DNA from: Leucocoprinus leucothites | Taxonomy: Eukaryota; Basidiomycota; Agaricomycetes; Agaricales; Agaricaceae | NCBI GenBank assembly: GCA_013368445.1 | Contig: JAACJO010000003.1 | Coordinates: 2,294,001-2,358,000, forward strand | Length of the DNA stretch: 64,000 nucleotides | Reading direction: 5' to 3' | Shown: positions 35,123-46,798 of the stretch, piece after piece | Numbering within the stretch: position 1 is the first letter of the stretch | Layout: each line of letters begins with the position of its first letter | Notes under the pieces: model-generated | Told to the model about the DNA's origin: nothing | Databases searched by the model: none | Seen by the model: the letters and a program-made list of their open reading frames with translations, nothing else | Program-made: the position numbers and the translations under genes

Positions 35123-38100
35123 ATGAAGACTAGTGGTGGAAAAGGATATGTTGAGGGGGTTATCACGTGGTGGGTATTAAGGGCGGTACCAGTGACGTTG
35201 AGTTCAGTGCGTTATGATGTTTCCGCTTCCAATATGATATATTCATCGTCAACCTCAAGTTTCTTCCTCCCTCTGTCGTTTCCCAGCTCCCATAACTCAC
35301 AGTATACGGACCATACTTCTCCAAACCTCAATTCAAGGCCTCTTCTCGACAGTTTTCGCCAAGCGAAGCCCACAACGCTGAAAACATGGACCCGAGCGAT
35401 AGACGGGGAGGAACAATTGCATAAAGGCCTTGTGGTTGGCTGTGAAGATGGGACCTTATATGTGTTACACCACAGACTTCCGTCTATACCACCCGATGCC
35501 TCTGAGCCTGCACCTGAAGTCCTTCAGCCTTTACCACTAAAGGGCTCAACAAAGCATCACCGGCACTCTTTTCAAACTTCTCGTTCTACTTCCCCTTCAA
35601 CGTCTACTGCACCTCTATTAATCTCGCCCAGAGCACGAGTGGTATCCGGTGTAAACACTGAACGGGTTGAAGCTCCCAAGAATTACGTTGATTTCGAGGA
35701 TGAACCGGACAAGCTCAAGGATATGTTAAAAGGGAAAAATCCAAGTACTAGGACTCTTTCAGATACCGGCTCTGAACGAACAACATCTGCAAAGTCTCCG
35801 ACACCACCCTCTGCTCCACCTATTGAGTCCACGCCAACACGGAGGCGGGAGATCTCTAAGGTCTTAATTAACTTCCCTCCTCCCAACAATTCCAAATCTT
35901 TCTCTACCCCAACGTCGCCACGAGAGCCCGTATCTCCAGGCATCAGTGCACCGGATAATTTAGAACTGCGGTACCACATTATTCCTCGCACTAAAGGGTT
36001 GGGCAATGCAGTCCAGTCGATATCTGTCCTTGTCGACAGTTTCATTTGTATCGTTCTTCAGGAGTCGGGGTAAGGTCTTGTCATTCACTATTGGGCGTTG
36101 ACTCAGGTCCCATTTTTATTTTATTTAGCTTTTTGTACTTGTATTCCCTGACGGACGGACAGTGTCTAACTTGTGTGCAAACCAAGCAAGATCTTTCCAA
36201 GGAACAGTTGACACCAAAAGACCGCGACGTGCTGCACGAGACCTATGTTTGGCGGGACCTTCAAGTTAGCACGGCACAACAGGTATTTAGTAATGTTACA
36301 TCTAGATCAACATCTAATTTCCATTGGTAGACAACCTACATCATTGCCTCTGCCCTAAACCATGGTGGAGCTCCCTCAGGGTCGTCCGATGTGGAAGATA
36401 CTCCCCAGGAACGGACGCTTTCAGTACTATACCAGTTGGAATCAGGGACGGAGGCTCGCCCAACACAACATACGCTGGAGTTTGTTGGCAGCTGGGAGCT
36501 TGACTGCGTGGCGAACAGCGTGAATCTTTTGACGAATCCTGAAGGTGAGCCCATCTCATCTGCCTACTCGCAGCGAGATACTAACGTATTTACAGGGCAA
36601 GACCTTATCTTCTGTATCGATGCAGGTGGGAGTTTGTATGCCCGCAATTTGAAGGTCCTTCCAGATCTACCGACTTCAACTTCGCCGGAACCCGATTCAA
36701 ATTCGACCCATCTCAACATACCGAATCCCTTCAAACTCAAGGCCAGATCATCGGACCACCTAGCTTTGCACGAGAACAAATTCAATCTTAAGGTCTTTTT
36801 AGATGAGCCCCAGATGCTTGGCCAGTTGTCTTTCGATGGTCCGCTATGTGGGTTCGCACTCTGCCCTGGAAAGCATGACTTGTTCGGAGTCGTGTGGACC
36901 GAGACGGAACTAATCGTAAGCTAATCCATTGACATATTGCTCAACTATTTACGCAAAGCTCAGGTGGCCGAGTGTGCAGATAGCTTTCAAGTTCTGCACC
37001 GAAGTCCTATTCCGGAAATTGCGGACGTGTGGTGGCTAGATGACCATCAATATGCAGTGCTATTTGAAGTAAGAAATGATCTTGTTTGGGGCCTATGCGA
37101 GAATCTCACCTATGTTCACAGGATCGAGTCGACATATACAGCTTGGAACGCGTGGACGCGAATAATGACACAATTCAAGAGTCTTCAGTTACGAAGACTC
37201 GCTGGTAGTGAGTGATTTTGGTGTGCCTCCTTCGTAAGCTAGCTGAACGTTAATATCCAGCCCAAACCTTCAGAGGACGATTACAACAGATTGCTGGGAT
37301 GCTGCATGTTTTCCTTCAACGTCTGAATTTATCAATATCTCGGAGGATTCAATGGGTGGGCGGCATATTTGTGCTTATACATGGGATGCCGAATCTGGAA
37401 TCGTTGGGGTTGTTTCTCGAACGCTTTTGAGCACCCCAGTACCTGTGGCATCAGGCATCACAACTACGGCACTTCTTCCGCTCGATGTGAACATGATTAT
37501 TGTCGGCAGCTGTGAGGGTCAAACTCCCAACTTCTATCCCATGTACTCATCAACCACTCGTAGCCGATGGGTTTTTGAGACTTTTGTCCTTTGAACAGTT
37601 ATGTCAACGGCATGATGCCCCAGGTGACCCCGCCAGGACGTCTGATGAACCTTTGGGCGGCTATATATGCTGCTTGCATGTCGTTTCCAATTTCAGAACG
37701 AGGGAGAAATATATTATGGGCGGTGCCGACGACGGCTCTATTGCATTCTGGACAATTAAGTACGCCCTATCTATCTAATCCTCAAACATCTTCTAATGCA
37801 CAACTCACAGTAACCTCGAGCTTTGTGCGCGGTGGATAGTGTTCAATACGACCTTACACACGGTCGTGCAATTTCCTGAGGAGAAAGGAAGCCCCTTACA
37901 TGGATGTGCATTATGTATTGCCGAAGATGGTGCAATCGCTGTCATTGCTGTAGATGGGCTCCAATTGTAGGTATCCCTAATTTGTTTATAGTCTGTGGGA
38001 GAGCTAACTCTGTTTATCAGCCTTTATCTTATTCCTGGTGCATCCTCCAAGTTAGAATCGATCTGCCTCGGAGGGAATAACCTATTACTCATATATGCCG

Positions 38101-40359
38101 ATCGTCGGTGTCGGCTCTGGGACGTGCAAACCAAGGAGTTTTGGAGGTCTATGAGTGTAGAAAAGGCCCATGAAATGCTGGAGCAAGGAGGATGGACGCG
38201 CGTGTAAGCGATCTTGCGCCAATCCACCGTATTGCATCCTGAGTTGATATGAATCACGAACGTAGGGAACTTAATGAAAAACCGCCTCTTCTCACTGCCT
38301 GGGACGTTCCCGCCCCGCTGTCGATGTCTCCAGATGCTGGTGCGTTTTCAAAACTTCCAGTGATCTTTAATCTGATGCATATGTACAGTTTCAACACTTT
38401 CGCTGCAAACTGAGCGGTTCATCATTGACTCTATCACTGCTGCAAAGGCAATCAGTACAAGTCGGGATCAGACTCGTGCAATCCTTCAAAGCCTGGATCA
38501 GCTTCGCACTGTACTCTCTGCATTGATTACTCCGGGGTTGCAGAGCGACGTGGATTCTATATGTAAAGAGAAGCTAGGCATTAGTGATTCAGATGTTTCG
38601 GTTGGACTTGCGATGGTCGACTCTCTTTCGCTTTATAACACGAAAGCCTCCAATGAGGTATGGTGTATATCAGGAAATGTCACCGCTATACGGCTCCTGG
38701 GTATCGTGCTTGCTCTAAAAGTGGTTGCTTTGTTCGAAGGTACGTCTCAATCATTTCGGTCTCATTCTGAAAGGACTTACCTTTGTTATATCAGAGTATA
38801 CGGAAGCAGCAAACAATGTTATCTCATTCTACACGACGTCGTTATCTACTTGTGTAGGTGAAGCGTACAAGCCACCAAGCTTGTCGTACCTCGCCGGTTT
38901 ATGGTTCCAAGGCTCAAGTAAGTAATCTCGAAGGCCTTAGGGTACGTTTCGATCTAATTGGCTTCGTTGTGTAGACGAATTGCGACAAGCCATACGTACT
39001 GTGTTTGATGCAACCATTTCTTCAATGTCAGACGAGGAGGCGATCTCGACTCTTGAGCACTGGCAACATTATGGTGGGGTGCTTGATTAACTCTGGCTGT
39101 TTCCCAGGCTGATAGTGCCTGCATTAGTTCCTTGTCTCTTGCTACCCTCGGAGCGAGAATCTCTAACGGCTGCCTTGTCGTTATTTGTCTGTGGGTTCAT
39201 TGCCGCAGAGAAATACAGTTTTATCTCAGCTCCGTACGTTGTTCTTGGTACTCGGCACTTGATTTTGTTATTGATTGATTTGATTTTGCCAGGGTGCTAC
39301 GGGACATTTCTAAGTCTATCAGTCTCTATCTCCTGGATGATAAATCTAGCTACCGTGTCCTCGCTATTGATCTCTGCTCGCGAGGTTTTATTGTCTGGCA
39401 GCATTACATTGATGCGATGGAAATCCTTCGATCTCTCTTCATGCTCGCAACTACCTCACGAAAGAACGATATTTCACTTCAGAATGTTGGTGCGCAAGCT
39501 CGAGCGGCCGTTCTGTTCATTGCGACCAAGAACACCCCGTTGTTCATGTCGACGCTGGGTTTGGATATTCTCACCCCTCCGACGCTTGAGCACCGCAGAT
39601 CGGTGCTACAGATAGTAGCTTTCCTTATCCGAAAGGTACGTTTCTTGTTGTCGAGCGCTATTCTCAAAGCTTATGAGATTACCAGCGACCCTCGGTTCTC
39701 CATCCCAACCTACCTCGCCTTATGGAAGCCGTTGTGAAGTCGCTCGACCCCAACAATACAACAAATAGGGAGGCAGTTCTAGATACTGCTACGGAAATCA
39801 TTGGACATGTTGTCAAAACGTATGTTCTCCCCTTCTCTGTTACCTTATTCTCGGGCCCTGATTCGTAGGCCGTCCCAGTTTTCCAACAGTAGATTTCCAC
39901 ATGTCGACGCAACGCCTCGCTGTCGGCACCCACGAAGGTGCCGTGATTATGTACGATCTGAAAACGGCAATCCGACTTTTCGTCCTTGAGGGCCACAAAA
40001 AGCCCATCACTGCCCTGAGCTTCTCCCCAGACGGAAGGAGGCTTGTAACGTTGTCCATGGAGGAAAGTGTTGCACTGGTATGGAAAGTTGGTGCAAGCTT
40101 CATCAGTTTCTTTAATCCTGGTGCGCCACCAAGACAAGGAAACAGCGGTGGGCAACCCTTCAAAACGTTTCCTTTCAACCTCGGGAATGAAGGTATGTTC
40201 ATGGTCGTTGTCTGGGATAATGGCTAATGCAACATCATTGTTTTTACGATAGGCGTTTTGTCGGCAATCGAGGCACTGACACAGGTCAAATTCGAGTGGA
40301 CAGGCGACAGGAGCGTCAAGCTCAGGATACGGAACTCGACTCTTACTTTTAGTACATGA
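35123..40359 (+). CDS. WDR7 / rabconnectin-3 beta-like WD40 protein
   Basis: Large protein, roughly 1,400 residues over about 17-20 exons. In animals WDR7 forms rabconnectin-3 with DMXL and binds the V-ATPase. N-terminal WD repeats include GLVVGCEDGTLYVLHH, then a Ser/Pro-rich loop (residues ~120-270). More WD-like blades follow: YIMGGADDGSIAFWTI, LLLIYADRRCRLWDVQTKEFW. A helical middle runs ISDSDVSVGLAMVDSLSLY to RAVLFIATKNTPLF. The C-terminal part (PRLMEAVVKSLDPNN, RLAVGTHEGAVIMYDL, LEGHKKPITALSFSPDG) is closely like the end of WDR7. It ends NSTLTFST. All joins I followed stay in frame with no lesion. The start at 35123 is the first ATG in the open frame; 35235 is an alternative. The link to V-ATPase is by family only. 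Confidence 0.75.
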
Positions 40360-40580
40360 CCCTCTATCCCTTGGTTACTTAGCGAGGGCGAGCTTTTTTG
40401 TCTCAGGGTTCTGCCCAATGTGTTTCCTATTCTGCGTTTATCAAGGGCGCCCCAGCTTAGGAGAGCCAGAATATCACCCTCCCTCCTAACAGCATCTCTT
40501 TATTACATCCCCACCATAAAAATTATGAACAGCACAACACTAAATTTTTAAAAAATCAAAAGAACTCTGCGTAGCCATCA

Positions 40581-42135
40581 TCAGTTTACAAGTGGGCCTG
40601 TCAAATCAGCACAAAAAGACATACTGCGATGAACAATTCTAGGACCGGTCTCATCATATTCCTGTTTAGAGCACCACATGCTTTGGAAAGTGCTCAGAGA
40701 ACCTAAGATAGAACCACCAATCCAAGCAGAATACTTCCTCTTGGGTGGGGCTATAATCTTAACCTTCATACCCGCCGGCGCGTAGGATTTAAGTTCCTTC
40801 TGCATACGGTCGGCGAAACCGGGGAACATGGTAGTACCACCTGATAAGACAATATTGCCGTAGAGATTACGGTGGACGTCGGTATCGCATTTGCGGATCG
40901 AGTTGTAACTTCAGATGCAATAACCAGAGAACAGTCAGGCAAATTATTTGACGGGCTAAGGCCTTGAAGATGATGTGCTCCTCACGTATTCAGGTGGATG
41001 CTACACGCTTCAAAGCCGAGCAAGGAGGGCTGGAATAGAGCTTCGGGAGCGCGGAAGCTGACAAAAAAAATATCAACACACACGCGAACGCCGAGAGGTT
41101 GAAAGGTAACCGACCGTTCGTTACCGATAGTGATTGTCTGGCCGTCAGGGAGCTCATAAGCTCTCTCAAGAGTGGACGATTGCGCAGTAGTCTGGAGTTC
41201 CTGCTCGAAATCAAGAGCAACGCAGCAGTGTTTCTCTTTGATATCACGGACGACTTCGCGTTCAGCTGCGGTGGTGAAGCTATAGCCACGCTCCGTCAAA
41301 TTCTTGACGAGCAAGTTTGTCAAATCGCGACCAGCGATATCCATACGAGTAATGGCGTGCGAAATAGAATGACCCTCGTAGATGGGCACCGCGTGAGTGA
41401 CTGCATCGCCCGAAACTAGAGCGATACCTGTGTTTCGGCCAGAGGAATAGAAAGAGAGCACGGCTCGAATACCAAGGTAGAAGGCTGGGGTATTGAAGGT
41501 CTCGAACATGACTTGGGCCATTTTCTCGCGATTAGCCCTGGGGTTAAGAGGAGTCTCGGTCAAGAGGACAGGATACTCGTCGGGAGCGACACGCAGTTCA
41601 TTGTAGAAGGCGTGGTGCCAGATCTTCTCCATGTCATCCCAATTGGTGATGATTCCGTGCTCGATAGGATGCCTTAGAGTGAGGATATCCCGTATGGCTT
41701 GAGCCTTGTCACTGGGTGGAGTGTCAGCACTAGTGGGCTTGGATCATACCGTGAAATCATACCCAACAAAATAATCAATTTGGTGTAAGAGTCCACTTCG
41801 ATGGCGGGGGCGGCCGACGATGGAGCTCAAAATTCTTTTAGACGAGGTATGAAGACGTAGAGGATACCGACGTACGGGAAGACGGCACGAGGGGTGTCGT
41901 CACCTGAGCAAGATCATGAAGATGCACTTTTTCTGTACTTGATGATATGAAGTCCTCACCGGCAACTAGACAAAAGCTTAGCCCAAGCGTTCGTGATCAA
42001 AGAAAAGAACTTACAGCCAGCTTTGCACGTGTCGGAACCGTCGTCAATAACCTAGCCACGTCGTTCCACGAGTATTATGAGAATTACTAGGGCAAATAAT
42101 TGGGTACGCACAACAGTAACGCTGTCGTTTTCCAT
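40581..42135 (-). CDS. Divergent actin paralogue with altered nucleotide site
   Basis: Actin fold over the whole length, starting MENDSVTVV and reading [87 protein letters not shown] and [15 protein letters not shown]. Exons include a 6-nt microexon (41960-41965). Against canonical actin, phosphate loop 1 has DDGSD for DNGSG. Gln137 is Arg (GIRAVLSFY), Asp154 is Val and Gly158 Ala (VSGDAV for DSGDGV). The DNase loop is shorter and unrelated, and the end is [12 protein letters not shown] in place of IVHRKCF. Asp11, Lys18, Asp157, His161 and Gly302 are kept. It is an actin-derived protein probably unable to hydrolyse ATP normally. Divergent from COX20; spliced frame intact. Confidence 0.85.
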
Positions 42136-42632
42136 AGCTGTTGAGTTAGTGTCCCTCTCTGTGTCCGTCAAGGAGTATAGCACTGAGAAAGGGGATGCAA
42201 GGAGTCCGTCTTGACAGCGAGTATATGGTCCACGATGATAAAACGCACAGAAGAAGAGCCACGGTAGTATGAGAATATGGAAAAGAGATTTGGCCAAGCA
42301 CTGCGGAAGACTGCGAGCGATCGGATGGTAACAAAGCAGCTGCGTTACCTGTGGTGTGTAGTTCCAATGTCAAGTCACTTCGGCTTCGAGTGAGTATACC
42401 CCAACAGGTAACATCACGCCGTAACCCATTTAAATATCTGGGCCATTTCGAAGGACCTTTGACACAAGACTGATTCAGATGGTAGAAATCTGCTAATGTG
42501 GAGTATTTCAATCAAAGCACACAAGTCATACATTTGATCAGAAACTGTATAGAAAGTTGTTCCCACGATCCGGCAACGTTGACGCACACCGGACATCAAT
42601 GCATCACTCTTGCTCGTTTTCTGTTTATTACC
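42136..42632. promoter_or_regulatory. Divergent promoter between actin-like gene and COX20
   Basis: About 500 bases separate the two start codons. A CT-rich block precedes the COX20 ATG. No separate gene. Confidence 0.45.
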
Positions 42633-43232
42633 ATGTCCAGCTCACAGGCAAGCTCGAATCCTCAAGATCAAGAACAAAATCAATCAAAGGATATTAGTCT
42701 ACCTTCCCGTCTTCCCCCGGCCACCGGTAGCCTCGCGTATGACTCGGTACAGGTAAGCACTCTTTTATGTTTCTCCAACGCGTAAACGCAGCGGAACTGA
42801 AGGGCATTTTACGGTCGCCTTATTTTATTAGAGTGCAATAAATGTCACTGCTATCCCTTGTGCACGCGAAAGTCTGTTAGCTGGCATTGCAGCGGGAGCA
42901 GGAATTGGAGTTATTCGTGGATTTTCACTACGTGTGTCCTTCTCTCGTCTTTACATGTTTGGCTTTGGCAACTCACTGCATGCCCTGGGCAATAGCACCT
43001 ATAAAAGCCGGGAATTGGGCGGTGGCGACTTTCACGATTACATCTCTCGTATCATGGTAACGCCGACATTCCATTGCTAATTCTACGCCGAAACTAACAA
43101 GCGTGGTCATAAAGGCATATATGTCAAAACAGGATACGTAGGGAACGAGAACAGGTTGCTTCGGTGCTTGAACAAACGCCCCGACGAAGAGCGGTAGTGA
43201 AAGAATCTGAAGAAAAGTCAATAACTTCCTAA
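42633..43232 (+). CDS. COX20: Cytochrome c oxidase assembly protein COX20-like
   Basis: Inner mitochondrial membrane chaperone for Cox2 in complex IV assembly. Four exons. The hydrophilic start is MSSSQASSNPQDQEQNQ; the first helix region is INVTAIPCARESLLAGIAAGAGIGVIRGFSL; the second is WAVATFTITSLVSW. The family signature follows the helix as CQNRIRREREQVASVLEQ, then TPRRRAVVKESEEKSITS. Introns follow DSVQ, FSL and SLVSW. The Cys-containing segment before the first helix and the W-x-x-C-Q-x-x-R-x-x-E motif after the second are what identify it. The 3' end meets the convergent rhodanese gene with only 77 bases between stops. Confidence 0.85.
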
Positions 43233-43309
43233 ATATTCTCTAATTTGGCGAACGTTCTGCGGTGGTCCATTCTATTTGCGATCACATAGTTCCAGCATCC
43301 CGAAAGTGG

Positions 43310-44060
43310 TCATGTAGATTTGGTGGCCGTTGTTCCGTCGCGTAGAAGGTCGTCAAGGTTAGCTGGGAGGGGGATGATTTCCGGGTCCCATGTGTCTTTA
43401 TCCCATCTCTCCACGAGTTCCGGGTCGTCCTATACACATACGTCGCGTGCAGTTATCAGGGACGAAGGATAGGATGGTTGTCGTGCGTGGGCAAGAGTAC
43501 AGTACGTACCTTAAATCTATCCTGGAACCCTACGAAGCCATCTCTGAGGACGGCAACCTCTTGTGTTGTCTCCTGTCCTTCATACTTGATACCTCTCGTC
43601 TCCTCGAATATCTGTGTCAGAGAGGGTGTGATAAGGTGATAAGCAACTGAATGAACATTTGATCCAGAAACCAATGGCACGTACGCGAGCAGCCTTTGGT
43701 CCTCTAGGTTACAAAAAAGCACGTGTTAATTCCTCTGAGCCTAGGGATGAATTGTAACATCATACTGCTCACCGCATCTGAGAAAGTGCACAATGGAAAA
43801 TAACCAGTGGCACATCCTTCGTATCTTTCACAAGTTCATCCACATTCATCAGAAACTCTGCCGAAGGCTTATTCACGCTCCCGATAATATGTCCTCCAGC
43901 ACGGTCTTCATCACGGACATCGATAACGATAAAATCCTTTCCTGGTGTGAGCTTCGGGTCCTTTATCATCTGCGCGAGCTCCTGCCAATGATTGTTGAAT
44001 CCCGATATCCCAAGTTTGTTGTTGAAAGGTAAGGCGTACGGTATTGGAAACGTATTTCAT
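43310..44060 (-). CDS. Rhodanese-domain phosphatase / arsenate reductase-like (Acr2/Cdc25 type)
   Basis: Small cytosolic protein of one rhodanese domain. The ATG at 44060 gives MKYVSNT, then after an intron ELAQMIKDPKLTPGKDFIVIDVRDEDRAGGHIIGS. The active loop is HCALSQMRGPKAAR, a Cys-x5-Arg as in yeast Acr2 arsenate reductase, S. pombe Ibp1 and Cdc25 phosphatases, in contrast to six-residue sulfurtransferase loops. The rest is IFEETRGIKYEGQETTQEVAVLRDGFVGFQDRFK, then DDPELVERWDKDTWDPE, ending TTATKST. Five exons, all joins in frame. The substrate (arsenate or a phosphoprotein) cannot be told. Convergent with COX20. Confidence 0.85.
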
Positions 44061-44542
44061 CTTGTTGGGTCTGATTATGAATTGAGAGTATAGATTTGGT
44101 GAAGGCTGAGAAAGGTAGGGTGACCTGAGCCGAGGAGACACTGTGCAACGTTCAAGTGATCTACTTAGTGAAAGGAAAACATGGTAGATTGAATTACGTC
44201 ATATTGATTAGCTGCAACAAACTTAGGTGTCCAATCACAGAGCCCGATGAAGCTTCCTTTCAATGTCTTCAGTTTTCAAACTTCAAACTTCAAATTTCGA
44301 GGAACAGTGGTCAATTATTGGCGCCTATAATACTAGAACAGCGCACAGACAAGGCATCGAGCCCCATTTTCAATTGGTTGTCCGCTTTGCATCACGTCTA
44401 AGTACACAAGTATGCTATTGCCTTTCCGGGACTCAATCAAAGCCACGAAATGCTGAAACATATCATTCGAACAGCTAATTTCAACGTCTGCCGTGTGTAT
44501 GCCACGTAGTGTGGAATCGTACATTCTTCTGCACTTCCGAGG
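44061..44542. other. Intergenic: promoters of rhodanese and F-box-like genes
   Basis: Divergent spacer of ~480 bases; no gene seen. Confidence 0.45.
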
Positions 44543-46222
44543 ATGCTGTTCGGAACCTGCACGCACTGCGGTCATTCCACTCCGTTGAAACTTTCTGGCC
44601 GACCCCCGCCCAAATCATTTCTCTCTTCCGAGGAGGAAATAGCTTCGATTCTCACCGAAACAAAGCGCCTTGATAGTTTCCTTCTCCAGATACATGAATA
44701 TCGCGCACAACAACTCCAGCGATTAAACACGCTGCGTTCAACGATCGGCATATTTCCCCCTGAAGTATTTTCTGTCGTTTTTCAGCATTACATTCCACAG
44801 CCGAAGTTCGACAGTTTCGAGCCCACTCATGGCAACCTTCATCCACTATCCCAAGTCGTCGAGGATGAAGTGATATTACGGCCACATCCATACTCTCAAG
44901 TCACTGTGCTCGGAGTAGTGTGTAGACAGTGGCGAAATGTTGCCTACAGCACGCCGCCACTCTGGCAGGCTGTGGAGATCAAGGTTGGGAGAAAATTCAT
45001 CGTGGATAAAGCTCATCTCATTGGTCTCTATTTGGCCAATGTCAGAGATACTTCACTATCCTTGAAGCTCGAACCCACCTCTGATTTCCAATCGTTACCT
45101 CTTCTCCCGCCTCTTGCCTCTGACACCCTTTCTGAAGTGGAACTGCTACCCATTTTCCGTGTTATATGGGAGAGAGCTGATAAAATAAAGTGGCTGACTT
45201 CCACCCTTGATCTGGGAAGTTGGGTGGCATTGCTGTCACATCGGTTTGCAAAATTGGAAGGGCTTGCCCTTTATGCATCACTTAGACCTCGGGCTGTTGC
45301 TCAGTGTGCTGGGCCTCGAGTAACGCCATGGTCAAGTATCCCACGCCTGAAGCACTTAATTCTGGGAGGCGTTATCTTCCACGTCCCACAGAGCAACCCA
45401 CCCCTCCCGTCTATCACTATCCTTAACTTGGACCAGCGCGACCTGAATATTTGCGTGCGGTTACTCTTATTGTGCCCTAATCTCGTCGAATATCGTGTTA
45501 GGCCCAGTACAGAGGTCGAACTCAGCCCCGATATTTCCCCCCTCGACCATCTAGTCACATTCAATTACATGGAGGTTTTTCAGGTTGACTGTGTCCTCCA
45601 ATCGCCTTTCCTAAACACTTTGCGATACCTCAGGCTCCCGTCTTTGAAAGAACTCGGGCTCGGAACGACAGTTCGTAACCCGGCGAGAGGACTAGAACGC
45701 CTATTGGGGTTTTTGCGCCGCTTGCCCTATTCATGGTCAACCCTGAACCTGAACCTCTCACTCTCTGATTCAGAGACCGCGATGAATGAAATACTTAGCG
45801 CTATACCCGACCAAGTGGTGAACCTTTCCGTGATATACGCCCATCCAACAAATCTCATGAACATCTTGGTTCGTTTGACCAAGAAACATCCGGTTCGAGG
45901 CGTGCTCATGCCTAGCCTCAGGCATTTGTATTTGAAATACTCTCGTAACAGTCTCGCGAATTATATGAGAGGGATCATCAGCTATCCTCCATCAAGCTCG
46001 TTGCCCAACAGTGTTTGGGAGCTGGTGCTCGCGAGAAAAGATGAGATTAATAGCGACCTGTTTTTACTGGAGATGGATGATGACCATGGAGCGGACTGGA
46101 AATGTTTAGAGCATGAACTTCGAGGGGCAATTGAAAGGGGACTACGATTCAGGTTCCTGGTTGGGGGGAAGCTCGTCAATTGCTTGCGGGAGATATACAA
46201 TGAGCTGGGCAGGAGTGCTTAA
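44543..46222 (+). CDS. F-box-like protein of the expanded Agaricomycete family
   Basis: Intronless 559-residue frame. The N-terminus MLFGTCTHCGHSTPL holds a CxxC typical of this family. A helical stretch follows (EEEIASILTETKRLDSFLLQIHEYRAQQLQRLNTLRSTIG), then the F-box core IFPPEVFSVVFQHYI and VLGVVCRQWRNVAYSTPPLWQAVEI. The remainder is a leucine-rich-repeat-like region (LKHLILGGVIF, LNLDQRDLNICVRLLLLCPNLVEYRV, LRYLRLPSLKELGLG). By family it would present substrates to an SCF ubiquitin ligase; the target is unknown. A disrupted paralogue lies downstream at 48551. Confidence 0.8.
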   Translation: MLFGTCTHCGHSTPLKLSGRPPPKSFLSSEEEIASILTETKRLDSFLLQIHEYRAQQLQRLNTLRSTIGIFPPEVFSVVFQHYIPQPKFDSFEPTHGNLHPLSQVVEDEVILRPHPYSQVTVLGVVCRQWRNVAYSTPPLWQAVEIKVGRKFIVDKAHLIGLYLANVRDTSLSLKLEPTSDFQSLPLLPPLASDTLSEVELLPIFRVIWERADKIKWLTSTLDLGSWVALLSHRFAKLEGLALYASLRPRAVAQCAGPRVTPWSSIPRLKHLILGGVIFHVPQSNPPLPSITILNLDQRDLNICVRLLLLCPNLVEYRVRPSTEVELSPDISPLDHLVTFNYMEVFQVDCVLQSPFLNTLRYLRLPSLKELGLGTTVRNPARGLERLLGFLRRLPYSWSTLNLNLSLSDSETAMNEILSAIPDQVVNLSVIYAHPTNLMNILVRLTKKHPVRGVLMPSLRHLYLKYSRNSLANYMRGIISYPPSSSLPNSVWELVLARKDEINSDLFLLEMDDDHGADWKCLEHELRGAIERGLRFRFLVGGKLVNCLREIYNELGRSA

Positions 46223-46798
46223 TGGCGTCATTATAGAAAAGCCCATCCGGTTGCTTTTGCGACGTTTTCGCGATTCTCGACCGGGCGTTGACTGGACAAT
46301 TCATTTAATCCGATAAATAGCAGGAACTGCTTTATTCATTCTTCGGCGGATTTGCCAATGTATCAACAAATGTCGTGATTCCCCCTCGGTCTCGACGAAA
46401 GGTTTGCTCCCCCACGATAACAAGGCCGAAGTTTTTATATAGCCCAGCTGTTCTGACGTGAATCTCTGATAATTCTAGCTGAGTAATCAAGGCCCACAAA
46501 TGACAGCCATACATATTACATACTGTATGAAAGATAGACTCGACTCAGTTAGGGGAAGGGGTGCCCCCTACTCATCGGGATACCGGATTTACGTATCTCT
46601 GTCAAAAGTCGGGTCAGGTTCGGTGGGTCTAAGCTACAATAGGTTTTGTCATACCCATGGCTTTCACGAGAACGTCAGTTTGCGTTGAATGCTAGGCCAA
46701 ACTGCTGGTGCGTTTCGGATTCCCTATCTCAATAAATCTATAGACATGCTCGACGAAATAAATACATTGCACCCATTTCACGCTTTCCTCGCCAAACT
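46223..46798. other. Intergenic, no gene seen
   Basis: Short frames only; promoter of the multi-pass membrane gene at the right end. Confidence 0.45.
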
